Positions 1-8,826 are shown, counted from the first letter of the stretch. The stretch is DNA of 34,206 nucleotides from JAZSNA01 sp045536135 (GCA_045536135.1 JAZSNA010000028.1:1-34206); one strand, 5' to 3'. The notes: a model not told the origin generated them from the letters alone. Numbers and translations: made by a program.

Positions 1-17
1 AATAAAGCAACATACGC

Positions 18-44
18 AAAAAGGCTCCCATTGGGTGCCTTTTT
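18..44 (-). terminator. Rho-independent terminator of the 5'-end gene fragment
   Basis: Stem A5GGC.CCC (18-29) pairs with GGG.GCCT5 (33-44) around a three-base loop, with one mismatch. Read on the minus strand it lies just beyond the stop codon of the carboxyltransferase fragment and ends in a run of T, so it probably terminates that gene. Confidence 0.65.
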
Positions 45-59
45 GATTTTATTTCATTC

Positions 60-305
60 TCAAAGCCCCAAGTCCTCCACAAACAGCTCGCGCACAGCGG
101 GCTCGGTGGGGGCGGGCTTATCGCGCTCGGCAAGGAACTTGGGTGCGACCTGCGGGAACAGCGCGCAGCTCAGCACATCCTCGTCAGACTTGGTCAGATC
201 CTTATACTCGGCGCGATACTTTTCCAGCTCGGGCTCCAGCAGGTCGGCAGGACGGCAGGTGATGACCTCGGCGTCGCCGATCGCCTTTCCGTTTATCACC
301 GAAAA
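60..305 (-). pseudogene. C-terminal fragment of oxaloacetate decarboxylase/pyruvate carboxylase-type carboxyltransferase, foreign-looking
   Basis: About 80 codons on the minus strand end in a TGA at 60-62. The protein contains ITCRPADLLEPELEKY and ALFPQVAPKFL, which I recognise as the C-terminal part of the biotin-dependent carboxyltransferase (OadA/PycB) of gut Firmicutes. The family is several hundred residues long, so only the tail is present. The reading frame runs back through GTG at 299 into AT-rich sequence where the homology stops at about 303. This block is strongly GC-rich with G/C-ending codons, unlike every other gene here, and has its own terminator. It is either an assembly chimera or a very recent insertion; I favour the chimera. 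The family call is from memory of the motif, without a search. Confidence 0.55.
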
Positions 306-404
306 ATAAAAAGTTTATAATATAAATAAAGATTATTTTTAAAAGATTATTGCGAAAATTGTCCGATTTTATTGGGCAGATGAAAAATATTAATTAATAT
401 TTTA

Positions 405-432
405 TTGACATACTCTCTTTTTTATTTATAAT
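405..432 (+). promoter_or_regulatory. Consensus sigma70-type promoter of lspA, predicting a leaderless mRNA
   Basis: TTGACA (405-410), a 16-bp spacer, then TATAAT (427-432): both hexamers are perfect. The -10 box ends 7 nt before the lspA ATG at 440, so transcription should start at or one base before the start codon and leave no room for a ribosome binding site. Confidence 0.8.
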
Positions 433-439
433 TTTTTAT

Positions 440-886
440 ATGTTTTATTTGATAGCCTTATTTTTGATTTTGTTGGATCAGATTAGTAAAATTTGGATTT
501 TGAACCATCTGGTCCCGTATGAATCGGTACCGGTCAATTCATTTTTTAATTTAGTTTTATTACATAATCGGGGGATTAGTTTTTCCATGCTGTCATCGGA
601 TCATCCGAGTATGCCATATATATTGGCATTTGTTGCTTTAATAATATGTATTTTGATTGCCCGACAAATAAAATTGGAAAACAGCCGTTTGAATAAATGG
701 GGATATGCCTTGATTTTGGGCGGGGCAATCGGAAATGTTATAGATCGGATATTATATGGTTCGGTTGTTGATTTTTTAGATTTTTATTATGATATTTATC
801 ATTGGCCGGCATTTAATTTGGCAGATAGTTTTATTTGTGTTGGCGCCGGATTATTGATTTTAGGTTTTATAAAGGAAAAGAAATGA
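440..886 (+). CDS. lspA: Lipoprotein signal peptidase (signal peptidase II)
   Basis: This inner-membrane aspartyl protease removes the signal peptide of diacylglyceryl-modified prolipoproteins. The 148-residue protein has the usual length and four hydrophobic segments (about 2-21, 60-75, 87-103, 126-143). Family motifs are visible: NRGISFS at 43-49, GNVIDR at 98-103 and FNLADS at 125-130, giving the catalytic pair D102 and D129. The ATG at 440 is the only sensible start. It lies 7 nt after a consensus -10 box with no Shine-Dalgarno sequence, so translation is probably leaderless. The stop overlaps the ATG of the next gene, itself a predicted lipoprotein and so a substrate of this enzyme. The lolC/E-lolD pair that follows continues the theme of lipoprotein maturation and export. 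Confidence 0.95.
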   Translation: MFYLIALFLILLDQISKIWILNHLVPYESVPVNSFFNLVLLHNRGISFSMLSSDHPSMPYILAFVALIICILIARQIKLENSRLNKWGYALILGGAIGNVIDRILYGSVVDFLDFYYDIYHWPAFNLADSFICVGAGLLILGFIKEKK

Positions 887-1035
887 AATTTATTACTATG
901 ATATTACTATCACTGTGTATCGCATCCTGTACAAATAAGAATACGATTTATCGGGCACCGGATGAAAGTCAGGTTCAGCAGTTAAAACCGTTAACTATGC
1001 CGAAAAATTTCAAAAAATTACCGTCTCCAAAATAA
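883..1035 (+). CDS. Small lipoprotein, BamF/DUF3035-like
   Basis: This 50-residue protein is translationally coupled to lspA (ATGA overlap at 883-886). It has a short signal peptide, MKFITMILLSLCIASC, with lipobox I-A-S-C; Cys16 would be lipidated, leaving a 35-residue mature tail. The tail has a PDE motif followed by proline-rich sequence ending in LPSPK. That resembles the start of DUF3035 proteins (BamF, a lipoprotein of the outer-membrane barrel assembly complex), which in Alphaproteobacteria often lie directly after lspA. The match is short and DUF3035 proteins are normally longer, so this is either a minimal version or an unrelated lipoprotein in the same place. The lipoprotein call is firm and the family call is tentative. 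Confidence 0.65.
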   Translation: MKFITMILLSLCIASCTNKNTIYRAPDESQVQQLKPLTMPKNFKKLPSPK

Positions 1036-1048
1036 AAATAAATTTTTC

Positions 1049-1077
1049 TTGCATAAATATTAAAAATTAGTTAATAT
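1049..1077 (+). promoter_or_regulatory. Promoter of lolC/E, predicting a leaderless mRNA
   Basis: TTGCAT (1049-1054), a 17-bp spacer, then TAATAT (1072-1077). The -10 box ends 7 nt before the ATG at 1085. An AT-rich inverted repeat (1055-1063 with 1071-1079) overlaps the spacer and -10 and could be an operator or chance. Confidence 0.55.
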
Positions 1078-1084
1078 TTTGGCC

Positions 1085-2320
1085 ATGAAAATGGTGGATT
1101 ATTTGATAGCATTTCGATACTTACGCAGTAAGAAGCGAACAAAGTTCGTTAGCGTTATCAGTGCTTTTTCTTTTATCGGGATTATGTTGGGCGTGGCAAC
1201 ATTGATAATTGTGATGTCTGTCATGAATGGTTTTCGGCAAGAATTAATGGAACGCATTTTGGGATTAAATGGTGTGATTAATATCTATCCGACATCCGGA
1301 CCGACGATGAATATGCCGAATTTAAAAAATATATCTCAAATTGCCGGAATTGAAAAAATATCCCCCGTTTTAGATGGACAGATTATGGCCTCTTCCGCTC
1401 AAAATTCTACCGGTGCGGTTATTCGGGGAATGACATTGCAAGATTTTAAGACAATGCCTTTATTGGTTGAAAAATATCAAGGGCTTGATTTGTCGTCTTT
1501 TGAAAAAGATAATGTCATTTTAGGATATCGGTTTGCACAAAAAATGGGGCTTCGGATTGGGGATGAAGTGAATTTACTTTCGCCCAACGGACATATCACG
1601 GCCTTTGGTTCAATGCCTCGGATGAAAAGCTATACGGTCATGGGTTTTTTAAATACCGGAATGTTTGAATATGATTCGAACTTTATCATTATGCCCTTAT
1701 CTTCCGCTCAAAAATATCTTTTAAAAGATGGTCAAGTCAGTAAAATAGATATATTCCTAAAAAATAATGATGATATGAAAAATGTTCGGCAAATGATATC
1801 CGGATTATTATCCGAAGATATGGTTGCGGTGGATTGGACTTATTCTAATTCGGCATTCTTCAATGCTTTGGAAGTGGAAAAAAATGTGATGTTTTTAATC
1901 TTAACATTAATAATTATTGTGGCGGCCTTTAATATTATTTCCGGCTTAATTATGTTGGTACAAGACAAAACAAAGGATATTGCCATACTACGGACAATGG
2001 GTATTTCAAGGTGGAGTGTTATGAAAATCTTTATGATTTGCGGATTGACTATTGGCGGTTTAGGGACAATTTTGGGTGTCGGTTTGGGTGTTTTGTTTTG
2101 CCAATATATTGAAGAAATTCGCCAATTTTTGGGGCAATTAGCCGGACGGGATTTATTCTCGGCTGAAATTTATTACCTATCTCAATTACCGGCACAAATG
2201 AATATATCACAAGTTATATTTGTGGCAAGTCTTTCTTTGGGGTTGTCTTTTGTCGCTACATTATATCCGTCATGGAAAGCCGGCAAAACGGATCCGGTGG
2301 AGGCCTTATCCTATGAATAA
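1085..2320 (+). CDS. lolC: Lipoprotein-releasing ABC transporter permease, LolC/LolE family
   Basis: This is the inner-membrane subunit of the LolCDE complex, which passes mature lipoproteins to the carrier LolA. The 411-residue protein shows the family layout: a conserved N-terminus with AFRYLRSKKRTKFVSVIS, a first membrane helix at about 22-46 ending in MSVMNGFR, a large periplasmic domain, and three helices in the C-terminal 150 residues, with the coupling-helix region KDIAILRTMGIS between the second and third. It ends in PSWKAGKTDPVEALSYE, typical of LolC/E. Only one permease gene is here, so the complex may use a homodimer (LolF type), common outside Gammaproteobacteria. I chose ATG 1085 over an upstream TTG (1079) because the promoter predicts transcription from about 1084. 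The last codons overlap the lolD start, indicating translational coupling. Confidence 0.92.
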   Translation: MKMVDYLIAFRYLRSKKRTKFVSVISAFSFIGIMLGVATLIIVMSVMNGFRQELMERILGLNGVINIYPTSGPTMNMPNLKNISQIAGIEKISPVLDGQIMASSAQNSTGAVIRGMTLQDFKTMPLLVEKYQGLDLSSFEKDNVILGYRFAQKMGLRIGDEVNLLSPNGHITAFGSMPRMKSYTVMGFLNTGMFEYDSNFIIMPLSSAQKYLLKDGQVSKIDIFLKNNDDMKNVRQMISGLLSEDMVAVDWTYSNSAFFNALEVEKNVMFLILTLIIIVAAFNIISGLIMLVQDKTKDIAILRTMGISRWSVMKIFMICGLTIGGLGTILGVGLGVLFCQYIEEIRQFLGQLAGRDLFSAEIYYLSQLPAQMNISQVIFVASLSLGLSFVATLYPSWKAGKTDPVEALSYE

Positions 2321-2990
2321 AATATTGTCACTATCTCACATATCAAAGACATTTATTCAAGGTGGAAAGTCTTTGACGATTTTGAAAGACATTAATCTGG
2401 AAATTCATCAAGGAGAGGTTATTGCACTGGTTGGTCCCAGTGGTTGCGGAAAATCAACCTTGCTCTATATCGCCGGACTGTTGGAAAAACCGACAAAAGG
2501 AGATATCTTTATTGACGGTAAAAAAATTCATCAAAAATCAGATTTATCCCGAACAATTCTTCGGCGACAAAAAATGGGATTTATTTATCAATCACATTTA
2601 CTTTTAAATGATTTTACGGCATTGGAAAATGTGATGATGCCTTTACGAATTAACGGAATGTCTAAAAAAGAGGCACTTGAAAAAGGTGTCCGGATTTTGT
2701 CAGAGTTGGGATTGGGAAAACGAATCAATCATCGGCCGGGGCAAATGTCCGGAGGGGAAGGGCAACGGGTAGCGATTGCTCGGGCGTTAATTCATCAACC
2801 GGATTTATTATTGGCGGATGAGCCGACCGGAAATTTAGATCCGAAAACTTCGGATGAGGTGTTTGATATATTGTTAAAAATGGCTCGTCAAAACGGATTA
2901 ACTGCTTTGATTGCGACGCATAATTTGGACTTGGCTCAAAAAATGGATCGCATTTTAAAATTGGAAGATGGAGTGCTGATAGAAAAATGA
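2313..2990 (+). CDS. lolD: Lipoprotein-releasing ABC transporter ATPase LolD
   Basis: This 225-residue ATP-binding subunit drives lipoprotein release by LolCDE. ABC motifs appear in order: Walker A GPSGCGKST at 41-49, Q-loop near YQSH (92-95), signature MSGGEGQRVAIARAL from 145, Walker B DLLLADEP at 164-171, and the H-loop histidine in ATHNLDLA near the C-terminus. The signature reads SGGEGQ where LolD proteins commonly have SGGERQ, a minor variant. The ATG at 2313 overlaps the last codons of the permease gene. Its own stop overlaps the start of dnaE (ATGA at 2987-2990), so lolC/E, lolD and dnaE probably share one transcript. Confidence 0.95.
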   Translation: MNKILSLSHISKTFIQGGKSLTILKDINLEIHQGEVIALVGPSGCGKSTLLYIAGLLEKPTKGDIFIDGKKIHQKSDLSRTILRRQKMGFIYQSHLLLNDFTALENVMMPLRINGMSKKEALEKGVRILSELGLGKRINHRPGQMSGGEGQRVAIARALIHQPDLLLADEPTGNLDPKTSDEVFDILLKMARQNGLTALIATHNLDLAQKMDRILKLEDGVLIEK

Positions 2991-5900
2991 CCCCCAGTTT
3001 TATTCATCTTCGGTTGCACAGTGCATATTCTTTGTTGGAGGGAGCAATCCCAACCGGTGTAATCGCCGAATTATGTGTGGCGGATAATATGCCGGCAGTT
3101 GCCGTGACGGATAGCGGTAATTTATTCGGCGGAATGGATTTTTCAAAAAGCTTTGCCGAAGTCGGAGTTCAACCGATTTTAGGGACTGAATTGGATATTT
3201 GGGATAATGAGTATAAAGGGAAAATTGTTTTATTGGTTAAAAATGAAATTGGTTATCAAAATCTTTTAAAGATTTTTAACCTTTACTATATGGCAGAAGG
3301 AAAAGATATTCCTCATATTACTTTTGATGAAATTCAGGGTAAAAGCGAAGGATTAATTTGTTTATCCGGTGGTGTGTCCGGCTTAATCGGGCAATATGTT
3401 TTAAAAGGAAAAGATGCCGAGCCGATATGTCGAAAATTTTTGGATTTTTTCCCGAATAACTTTTATATGGAAATTCAACGTCATCAATTGGAAGATGAAG
3501 ATTTATGCGAACCTGTTTTTTTGGAATTGGCGTACCGTTTAAATATTCCGCTTGTTGCAACAAATGAAGCTTACTTTTCATCTCCGGATTATTATGAATC
3601 ACAAGATGCCTTGATTTGTATTGCGGATAAAACTTTGGTTGATATACCGGATCGTCGTCATTTAACGGAAGAACATTACTTTAAAACGCAAAAGGAGATG
3701 TGTGAACTTTTTTCGGATTTACCAGAAGCTGTTCAAAATACGGTCCAAATTGCCCGTCGTTGTGGCTTCATGTTATCCAAAAGAAAAGCCGCTTTCCCGA
3801 AATATGATTGTGGGTTATGGACCGAAGATGAATTATTGCGTCAAAATGCTGAAAACGGATTAAAGGAAAAATTAAAAAATATTGACGAATCCGAACATCA
3901 AAAATATTGGGACAGATTGAAACATGAGTTGGATATTATTTGCCAAATGCGGTTCCCCGGATATTTTTTGATTGTGGCTGATTTTATTAACTGGTCCAAA
4001 AATCATGGTGTTCCGGTCGGGCCCGGGCGGGGTTCAGGGGCTGGTTCTTTGGTGGCTTGGTGTTTAAAAATTACAGATTTAGATCCTTTGAAATTAAATT
4101 TACTTTTTGAACGTTTTTTAAATCCGGAACGGGTTTCGATGCCTGACTTTGATGTTGACTTTTGCCAAGAAAAACGGGAGTTAGCCATCAATTATGTTCA
4201 AGAAAAATACGGTTTTGACCATGTAGCTCAAATTATCACTTTCGGTAAATTGCAGGCCAAAGCCGTTATTCGGGATGTCGGACGGGTCTTGGGTATTCCA
4301 TATCCGGTTGTAGATCGGATTTCCAAATTAGTCCCCAATGGATTAAATCCAAAGGGTAAACCGTGGAAATTAAAAGAGGTTTTTGAGGTAGAACCCGAAT
4401 TTCGTCAAATGATGCAGACCGATCCACAAATTAAGCAACTGTTGGATATTGCGGTTCAGTTAGAAGGATTAAACAGAAATACCTCAACTCATGCGGCCGG
4501 AGTTGTTATCGGACGGGAACCGCTTGAAAATATCTTGCCCATTTATAAAGATCCGTCATCAGATATGCCGGTCACTCAATTTGATATGCACTGGGTTGAA
4601 GATTCCAGTTTAATTAAATTTGACTTTTTGGGCTTAAAGACATTAACGGTTATTGCCAAAACACTGGAATTAATCAAGGGAGAAAAACCGGATATTGCCA
4701 ATATTCCGCTTGATGATAAAAAAGTTTTTGAATTATTGACTTCCGGTGATACTGCTGGTGTATTCCAATTGGAAAGTGACGGGATGCGTAAAGCGATTAA
4801 GGATTTGCAACCCGATAAATTTGAAGATTTAATTGCGTTGGTTTCACTATATCGTCCGGGGCCGATGGAAAATATACCGCATTATATTAATCGAAAACAC
4901 GGATTGGAAGAACCTGATTATCTACACCCGCTTCTTGAACCGGTTTTAAAAGAAACTTACGGTATTATGATTTACCAAGAACAGGTCATGCAAATTGCCC
5001 AAGTTTTAGCCGGATATACTTTGGGGGCAGCGGATTTATTAAGACGTGCGATGGGTAAGAAAAAGCACGAAGAAATGAAACGTCAACGTGTGATTTTTAT
5101 AGAAGGAGCTTCTAAAAACGGAGTAGGCGAAGAAAAAGCGACGGAAATTTTTGACTTGATGGAAAAGTTTGCCAACTATGGGTTTAATAAATCTCATGCG
5201 GCCGCTTATTCTTTAATCGCATATCAAACGGCGTGGTTAAAAGTTCATTATCCGGCAGAATTTATGGCTGCAACAATGACTCTTGATAAAGGGGATACAG
5301 ATAAGTTATGTTTCTTTAAACAAGCTGTTTTGGGTATGGGGATAGAAATATTACCCCCGGATATTAACCTATCTGATGTCAACTTTAAAACGGAAAATGG
5401 AGCAATTCGTTATGCGTTATCTGCTTTAAAAAATGTCGGTGAAGGAGCAATGGAGCTTTTACAAACGGAGCGGAATGAAAACGGTGCCTTTAAGGATATA
5501 TCGGATTTTGTTTGTCGGGTAGACGATACGGTGATGAATAAACGGTGTCTGGAAAGTTTAATCAAGTCGGGTGCGATGGATTGTTTTGGGATTAACCGTG
5601 GTAAACTTTTTCATAATATACCGAAAATGATATCATTTCATAATAGCCATCGGGATCAGATTTCCAGCAATCAAATATCCTTATTTGCCTCTGATTCGAA
5701 ATTCAATGATTTGATATTAGATAATGCTCCGCTTTGGTCTAAAAAACAGGAATTAGATATGGAATTATCGGCCATTGGATATTACTTGTCATCTCATCCG
5801 ATGGATATGTATTCGGCTAACTTTGATATTTTGCGAGTCATCGGAAGCAAGGATTTGGATGATCGTGTTCCGCCGACAGAGACCGTGTTAATTAAAATGG

Positions 5901-6367
5901 CGGGAATTGTTAGTGAAGTTCGTGAAAGAATTTCTGAAAAAACCGGTAAAAAGTTTGCTTTTGTGACAATTGGAGATTCGTTTGGTTCGACAAGCTTTAT
6001 TTGTTTTTCAAACATCTATGATGCAAATAAGGAAATTTTACAATCTGGGAAACCATTGTTATTTTATTTGAATGCCAATCGACGGGAAGGGCAAGTCCAA
6101 TTATCTCTTCAATCGATTTTGGATTTGGATGAAGTTTTGTCCACGATACATAAAAAGATAGAAATTACATTGGATAACAATACATGTATTCCAATGATAA
6201 AAGAGATTTTATCAAATTGTAACGGTGGCGATAATCAGGTTAATTTGATTTTGGAAACAGGCGGATATGTCGTTGAAATGACATTGGGAAATAACTTTAA
6301 TATTTCGGCAGAGGCCTTGATGAAGCTTCGTTCCTTATCCGGAATTAAGCAATTAAAACAAGGTTAA
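2987..6367 (+). CDS. dnaE: DNA polymerase III alpha subunit
   Basis: This is the replicative polymerase (C-family catalytic subunit). The 1126-residue protein has the DnaE order: N-terminal PHP domain (HLRLHSAYSLLEGA, then AVAVTDSGNLFGG), palm and fingers with PDFDVDF at 386-392 (likely catalytic D389 and D391) and a third aspartate in IKFDFLGLK (D546), fingers (GVFQLESDGMR, SLYRPGPMENIPHYI), helix-hairpin-helix region, and an OB fold in the last 180 residues (MAGIVSEVRERISEKTGKK). Length and architecture are normal. It is coupled to lolD by a 4-nt overlap; this lolCDE-dnaE order is my reading of the sequence and matches an arrangement I associate with Alphaproteobacteria. Its stop codon abuts the convergent ftsY stop with no gap and no visible terminator. 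Confidence 0.97.
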   Translation: MTPSFIHLRLHSAYSLLEGAIPTGVIAELCVADNMPAVAVTDSGNLFGGMDFSKSFAEVGVQPILGTELDIWDNEYKGKIVLLVKNEIGYQNLLKIFNLYYMAEGKDIPHITFDEIQGKSEGLICLSGGVSGLIGQYVLKGKDAEPICRKFLDFFPNNFYMEIQRHQLEDEDLCEPVFLELAYRLNIPLVATNEAYFSSPDYYESQDALICIADKTLVDIPDRRHLTEEHYFKTQKEMCELFSDLPEAVQNTVQIARRCGFMLSKRKAAFPKYDCGLWTEDELLRQNAENGLKEKLKNIDESEHQKYWDRLKHELDIICQMRFPGYFLIVADFINWSKNHGVPVGPGRGSGAGSLVAWCLKITDLDPLKLNLLFERFLNPERVSMPDFDVDFCQEKRELAINYVQEKYGFDHVAQIITFGKLQAKAVIRDVGRVLGIPYPVVDRISKLVPNGLNPKGKPWKLKEVFEVEPEFRQMMQTDPQIKQLLDIAVQLEGLNRNTSTHAAGVVIGREPLENILPIYKDPSSDMPVTQFDMHWVEDSSLIKFDFLGLKTLTVIAKTLELIKGEKPDIANIPLDDKKVFELLTSGDTAGVFQLESDGMRKAIKDLQPDKFEDLIALVSLYRPGPMENIPHYINRKHGLEEPDYLHPLLEPVLKETYGIMIYQEQVMQIAQVLAGYTLGAADLLRRAMGKKKHEEMKRQRVIFIEGASKNGVGEEKATEIFDLMEKFANYGFNKSHAAAYSLIAYQTAWLKVHYPAEFMAATMTLDKGDTDKLCFFKQAVLGMGIEILPPDINLSDVNFKTENGAIRYALSALKNVGEGAMELLQTERNENGAFKDISDFVCRVDDTVMNKRCLESLIKSGAMDCFGINRGKLFHNIPKMISFHNSHRDQISSNQISLFASDSKFNDLILDNAPLWSKKQELDMELSAIGYYLSSHPMDMYSANFDILRVIGSKDLDDRVPPTETVLIKMAGIVSEVRERISEKTGKKFAFVTIGDSFGSTSFICFSNIYDANKEILQSGKPLLFYLNANRREGQVQLSLQSILDLDEVLSTIHKKIEITLDNNTCIPMIKEILSNCNGGDNQVNLILETGGYVVEMTLGNNFNISAEALMKLRSLSGIKQLKQG

Positions 6368-7249
6368 TTAAATTCCCAAAAGTTTTTCAGCGTAATCCTT
6401 TGGGTTAAAAGAATGAAGGTCATCAACACCTTCCCCGACGCCGATTGCATATATCGGCAAGGCGAATTCCTTTGCCAAAGCCAATAAAATTCCACCTTTT
6501 GCCGAACCGTCTAATTTTGTCATAATTAAGCCTGAGATGGGTAAAATTTCTGAAAAAACCTTAACTTGACTGATTGCATTTTGTCCGACAGTTCCGTCAA
6601 GGACTAATATGGTTTGAGTTGGAAATTTTTCATCAATTTTTTTTAAAACACGTCCGATTTTTTGTAATTCAGCCATTAAATCCGAACGGTTTTGAAGTCT
6701 TCCGGCCGTGTCTAAAAAGATAACATCATCGCCTCGTTTAAGTCCCAAATTAACAGCATCATAAGCACAACCGGCAGGATCTGCCCCTTGTTCTTTATGA
6801 AAAATAGGACAATTGATTTTTTGAGCCCAAACCTTTAATTGCTCGATTGCTCCGGCTCTGAAAGTATCAATTGCCCCGAATGAAACTTTATATCCCTGTT
6901 CAGAAAATGAAGCCCCCATTTTGCCAACGGTTGTTGTCTTACCGGCTCCGTTAACGCCAATCATCAGAAAAACATCCGGTGCAGAAAGAGGTATTTCTTT
7001 TGCGACGGGAGTTAAAATCTTTTCAATCTCATCTGCCAGAATTTTCTTTGCTTCTATCGGTGTTTGGGGATGAGATTTTTTTAAAGATTTCATTAAATCA
7101 TTGACGACATTTAAGCCCATATCGGAAGAAATCAATACATCTTCGATATCTTGTAAAGCCTCATCATCCAAAGTCGTCCAATTAAAACCGATACCGATTT
7201 TTTGGGCGGTTTTATTTAATCCTTTTTTTAATGCGTCCAACCAAGCCAT
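6368..7249 (-). CDS. ftsY: Signal recognition particle receptor FtsY
   Basis: This GTPase docks SRP-ribosome complexes at the inner membrane. The 293-residue protein is almost entirely the NG domain: helical N domain (1-90), then G1 GVNGAGKTT at 98-106, DTFRAGA at 128-134, DTAGR at 180-184 and TKLDGSAKGG from 244. The acidic A domain of E. coli FtsY is absent, as in many other bacteria. I chose the ATG at 7249, where GGAG lies 5 nt upstream; the GTG at 7255 would overlap that motif. The start lies 38 bp inside the end of mtaB in another frame, so the two genes are probably coupled. It converges on dnaE with adjacent stop codons. Confidence 0.95.
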   Translation of the reverse strand: MAWLDALKKGLNKTAQKIGIGFNWTTLDDEALQDIEDVLISSDMGLNVVNDLMKSLKKSHPQTPIEAKKILADEIEKILTPVAKEIPLSAPDVFLMIGVNGAGKTTTVGKMGASFSEQGYKVSFGAIDTFRAGAIEQLKVWAQKINCPIFHKEQGADPAGCAYDAVNLGLKRGDDVIFLDTAGRLQNRSDLMAELQKIGRVLKKIDEKFPTQTILVLDGTVGQNAISQVKVFSEILPISGLIMTKLDGSAKGGILLALAKEFALPIYAIGVGEGVDDLHSFNPKDYAEKLLGI

Positions 7250-8420
7250 TTTCACTCCGATCTGTTATAATTACTTCAACTAATTCATCATCAGCCACAT
7301 TATCATCAACCGAAACGGATGTGTAATGAGATGATAAACCTTTTTTATTTTTTTCAATTAAAACCGTATCTGTTAATCCGATTTGTTGATTTAAATAATC
7401 ATTCATTAACCCTTGACCGACTTGCCTTAATTTTTGAGCCCGTTTTTTTCGAATAGTCACATCTGTCATCGGCATTTTTTCCGAAGGTGTCCCTGGACGG
7501 GGCGAAAATGGGAAAACATGAAGATGTATAATCTGATTTTCAATAATCATATCAACGGTATTTTGAAAAGCTTCATCGCTTTCTGTCGGGAAGCCGGTTA
7601 TAATATCGGCCCCAAAGATGATATCGGGTCGAACATGACGAAATTTTTGAATCAAAGCATTAATATCTTTTCTGCGGTGTCGCCGTCCCATTCTTTTCAA
7701 GATTAAATCGTCTCCGCTTTGAAGCGAAAAATGGACATAAGGCATCATTTTTGGATTTGAAAATAAGTTGATTAACTCATCGCTTATTCCGGCCGGATCA
7801 ACAGACCCCAAACGGATTCTGTCCAAACCGTCTATTTGAGTTAATTCGCTGATTAAGAGAGGCAAATTATCGGAATAACTGGTTAAATCTATTCCGGTTA
7901 AGGTAATTTCAATACACCCTTTTTTCACCAAGTTTTGAGCCAAAAGGATCACTTTTTCTCTGTCAATACTTTGACTTTTCCCCCGAACAAGTCGGACAAC
8001 GCAAAAAGTACATTTATGATTGCATCCTTGTTGAATTTGTATCAAAGCTCTTTTACGGGTATCAAAAGCCATGATTAAAGGAATATCCTTACTTTGAATA
8101 ACGGGATTGACAAAAGATTTTTGACAATTTTGTAAAAAGTCTGATTTTACCTTTTCACTGTTGCCCAAGATAAAATCAACTTCCCTCATTGATGAATAGA
8201 TGTCCGGATTTAATTGAACGGCACAACCGACGGCGATAATTTTGGCATTTGGATTTTGTCGACGGATTTGACGAATTTTTTGGCGACATTGCCTTTCGGC
8301 TTCACTTGTGACAGCACAAGTATTAATAACGATTGTATTGTCATCATCCTTTAAAATTTCCGACATTAATTCGGATTCATAAATATTTGTTCTGCAACCA
8401 AAGGTAATAATTTTTGCCAT
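7212..8420 (-). CDS. mtaB: tRNA t6A37 methylthiotransferase MtaB
   Basis: This radical-SAM enzyme converts t6A37 to ms2t6A in ANN-decoding tRNAs. The 402-residue protein has the MiaB/MtaB architecture. The N-terminal UPF0004 domain carries three cluster cysteines: C9 (FGCRTN), C35 (NTCAVT) and C66 (VGCAVQ). The radical-SAM site follows as CNHKCTFC with C133, C137 and C140, and there is a C-terminal TRAM-like region. The first motif FGCRTN fits MtaB rather than MiaB (usually YGCQMN). The gene lies between the DUF5665 gene (1-nt gap) and ftsY (38-nt overlap) in one minus-strand operon. Its product and tRNA-Arg(UCU), whose A37 is normally modified, are functionally linked. Confidence 0.92.
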   Translation of the reverse strand: MAKIITFGCRTNIYESELMSEILKDDDNTIVINTCAVTSEAERQCRQKIRQIRRQNPNAKIIAVGCAVQLNPDIYSSMREVDFILGNSEKVKSDFLQNCQKSFVNPVIQSKDIPLIMAFDTRKRALIQIQQGCNHKCTFCVVRLVRGKSQSIDREKVILLAQNLVKKGCIEITLTGIDLTSYSDNLPLLISELTQIDGLDRIRLGSVDPAGISDELINLFSNPKMMPYVHFSLQSGDDLILKRMGRRHRRKDINALIQKFRHVRPDIIFGADIITGFPTESDEAFQNTVDMIIENQIIHLHVFPFSPRPGTPSEKMPMTDVTIRKKRAQKLRQVGQGLMNDYLNQQIGLTDTVLIEKNKKGLSSHYTSVSVDDNVADDELVEVIITDRSENGLVGRIKKRIK

Positions 8421-8421
8421 T

Positions 8422-8712
8422 TTACTTCTTGATTGAATAATCGTTGATTAAATCTAAAAATGAAGCCAATTGTTCGCTTAAATAGGGTATATTCATTGAA
8501 ATTAAAACACTTAAAATTTTGGCAACGATTGCGATGACAATAACCGCCCCGACAGTAAAACCGATACCCCGAAAAGTGCCGGCGAGTAAGTTTGTCCATA
8601 TAATACGGCTGGGCTTATTGGCCATTTCCAAATAAGAAGCCAATCGAAGTCGTTCAATTCGGTCGGCCAATTGTTCCAGTTGCGTTTTTTTTTCAGAAAC
8701 TTTTTTTGTCAT
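8422..8712 (-). CDS. DUF5665 membrane protein
   Basis: This 96-residue protein has a charged, possibly coiled N-terminal third (KKTQLEQLADRIERLRLA), then the signature region RLASYLEMANKPSRIIWTN leading into one long glycine-bearing hydrophobic segment (about 42-75). This matches my memory of DUF5665, a small family of unknown function. I chose the internal ATG at 8712 rather than a start at 8751 because a G5 run lies just upstream and the promoter predicts transcription from about 8729. It is the first gene of the minus-strand operon with mtaB and ftsY. No function is assigned; the topology suggests a single-helix or hairpin inner-membrane protein. Confidence 0.75.
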   Translation of the reverse strand: MTKKVSEKKTQLEQLADRIERLRLASYLEMANKPSRIIWTNLLAGTFRGIGFTVGAVIVIAIVAKILSVLISMNIPYLSEQLASFLDLINDYSIKK

Positions 8713-8735
8713 TATCCCCCATATCTTTCTGCAAA

Positions 8736-8764
8736 ATTTTATCAAAAGCACAGATAAAAATCAA
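8736..8764 (-). promoter_or_regulatory. Promoter of the DUF5665-mtaB-ftsY operon
   Basis: On the minus strand TTGATT (8764-8759), a 17-bp spacer, and TAAAAT (8741-8736). Transcription should begin near 8729, about 17 nt before the ATG at 8712. Confidence 0.55.
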
Positions 8765-8826
8765 GCTTTTTATTGCTATGTATTAAAGATTATTTATATT
8801 GTAAAAACAATATCAAAAATACCATC

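Noticed and set aside
1055..1079. AT-rich inverted repeat before lolC/E as a terminator for lspA
   Set aside because: The stem has only A-T pairs and would be weak. It overlaps a promoter, so an operator or chance is more likely.
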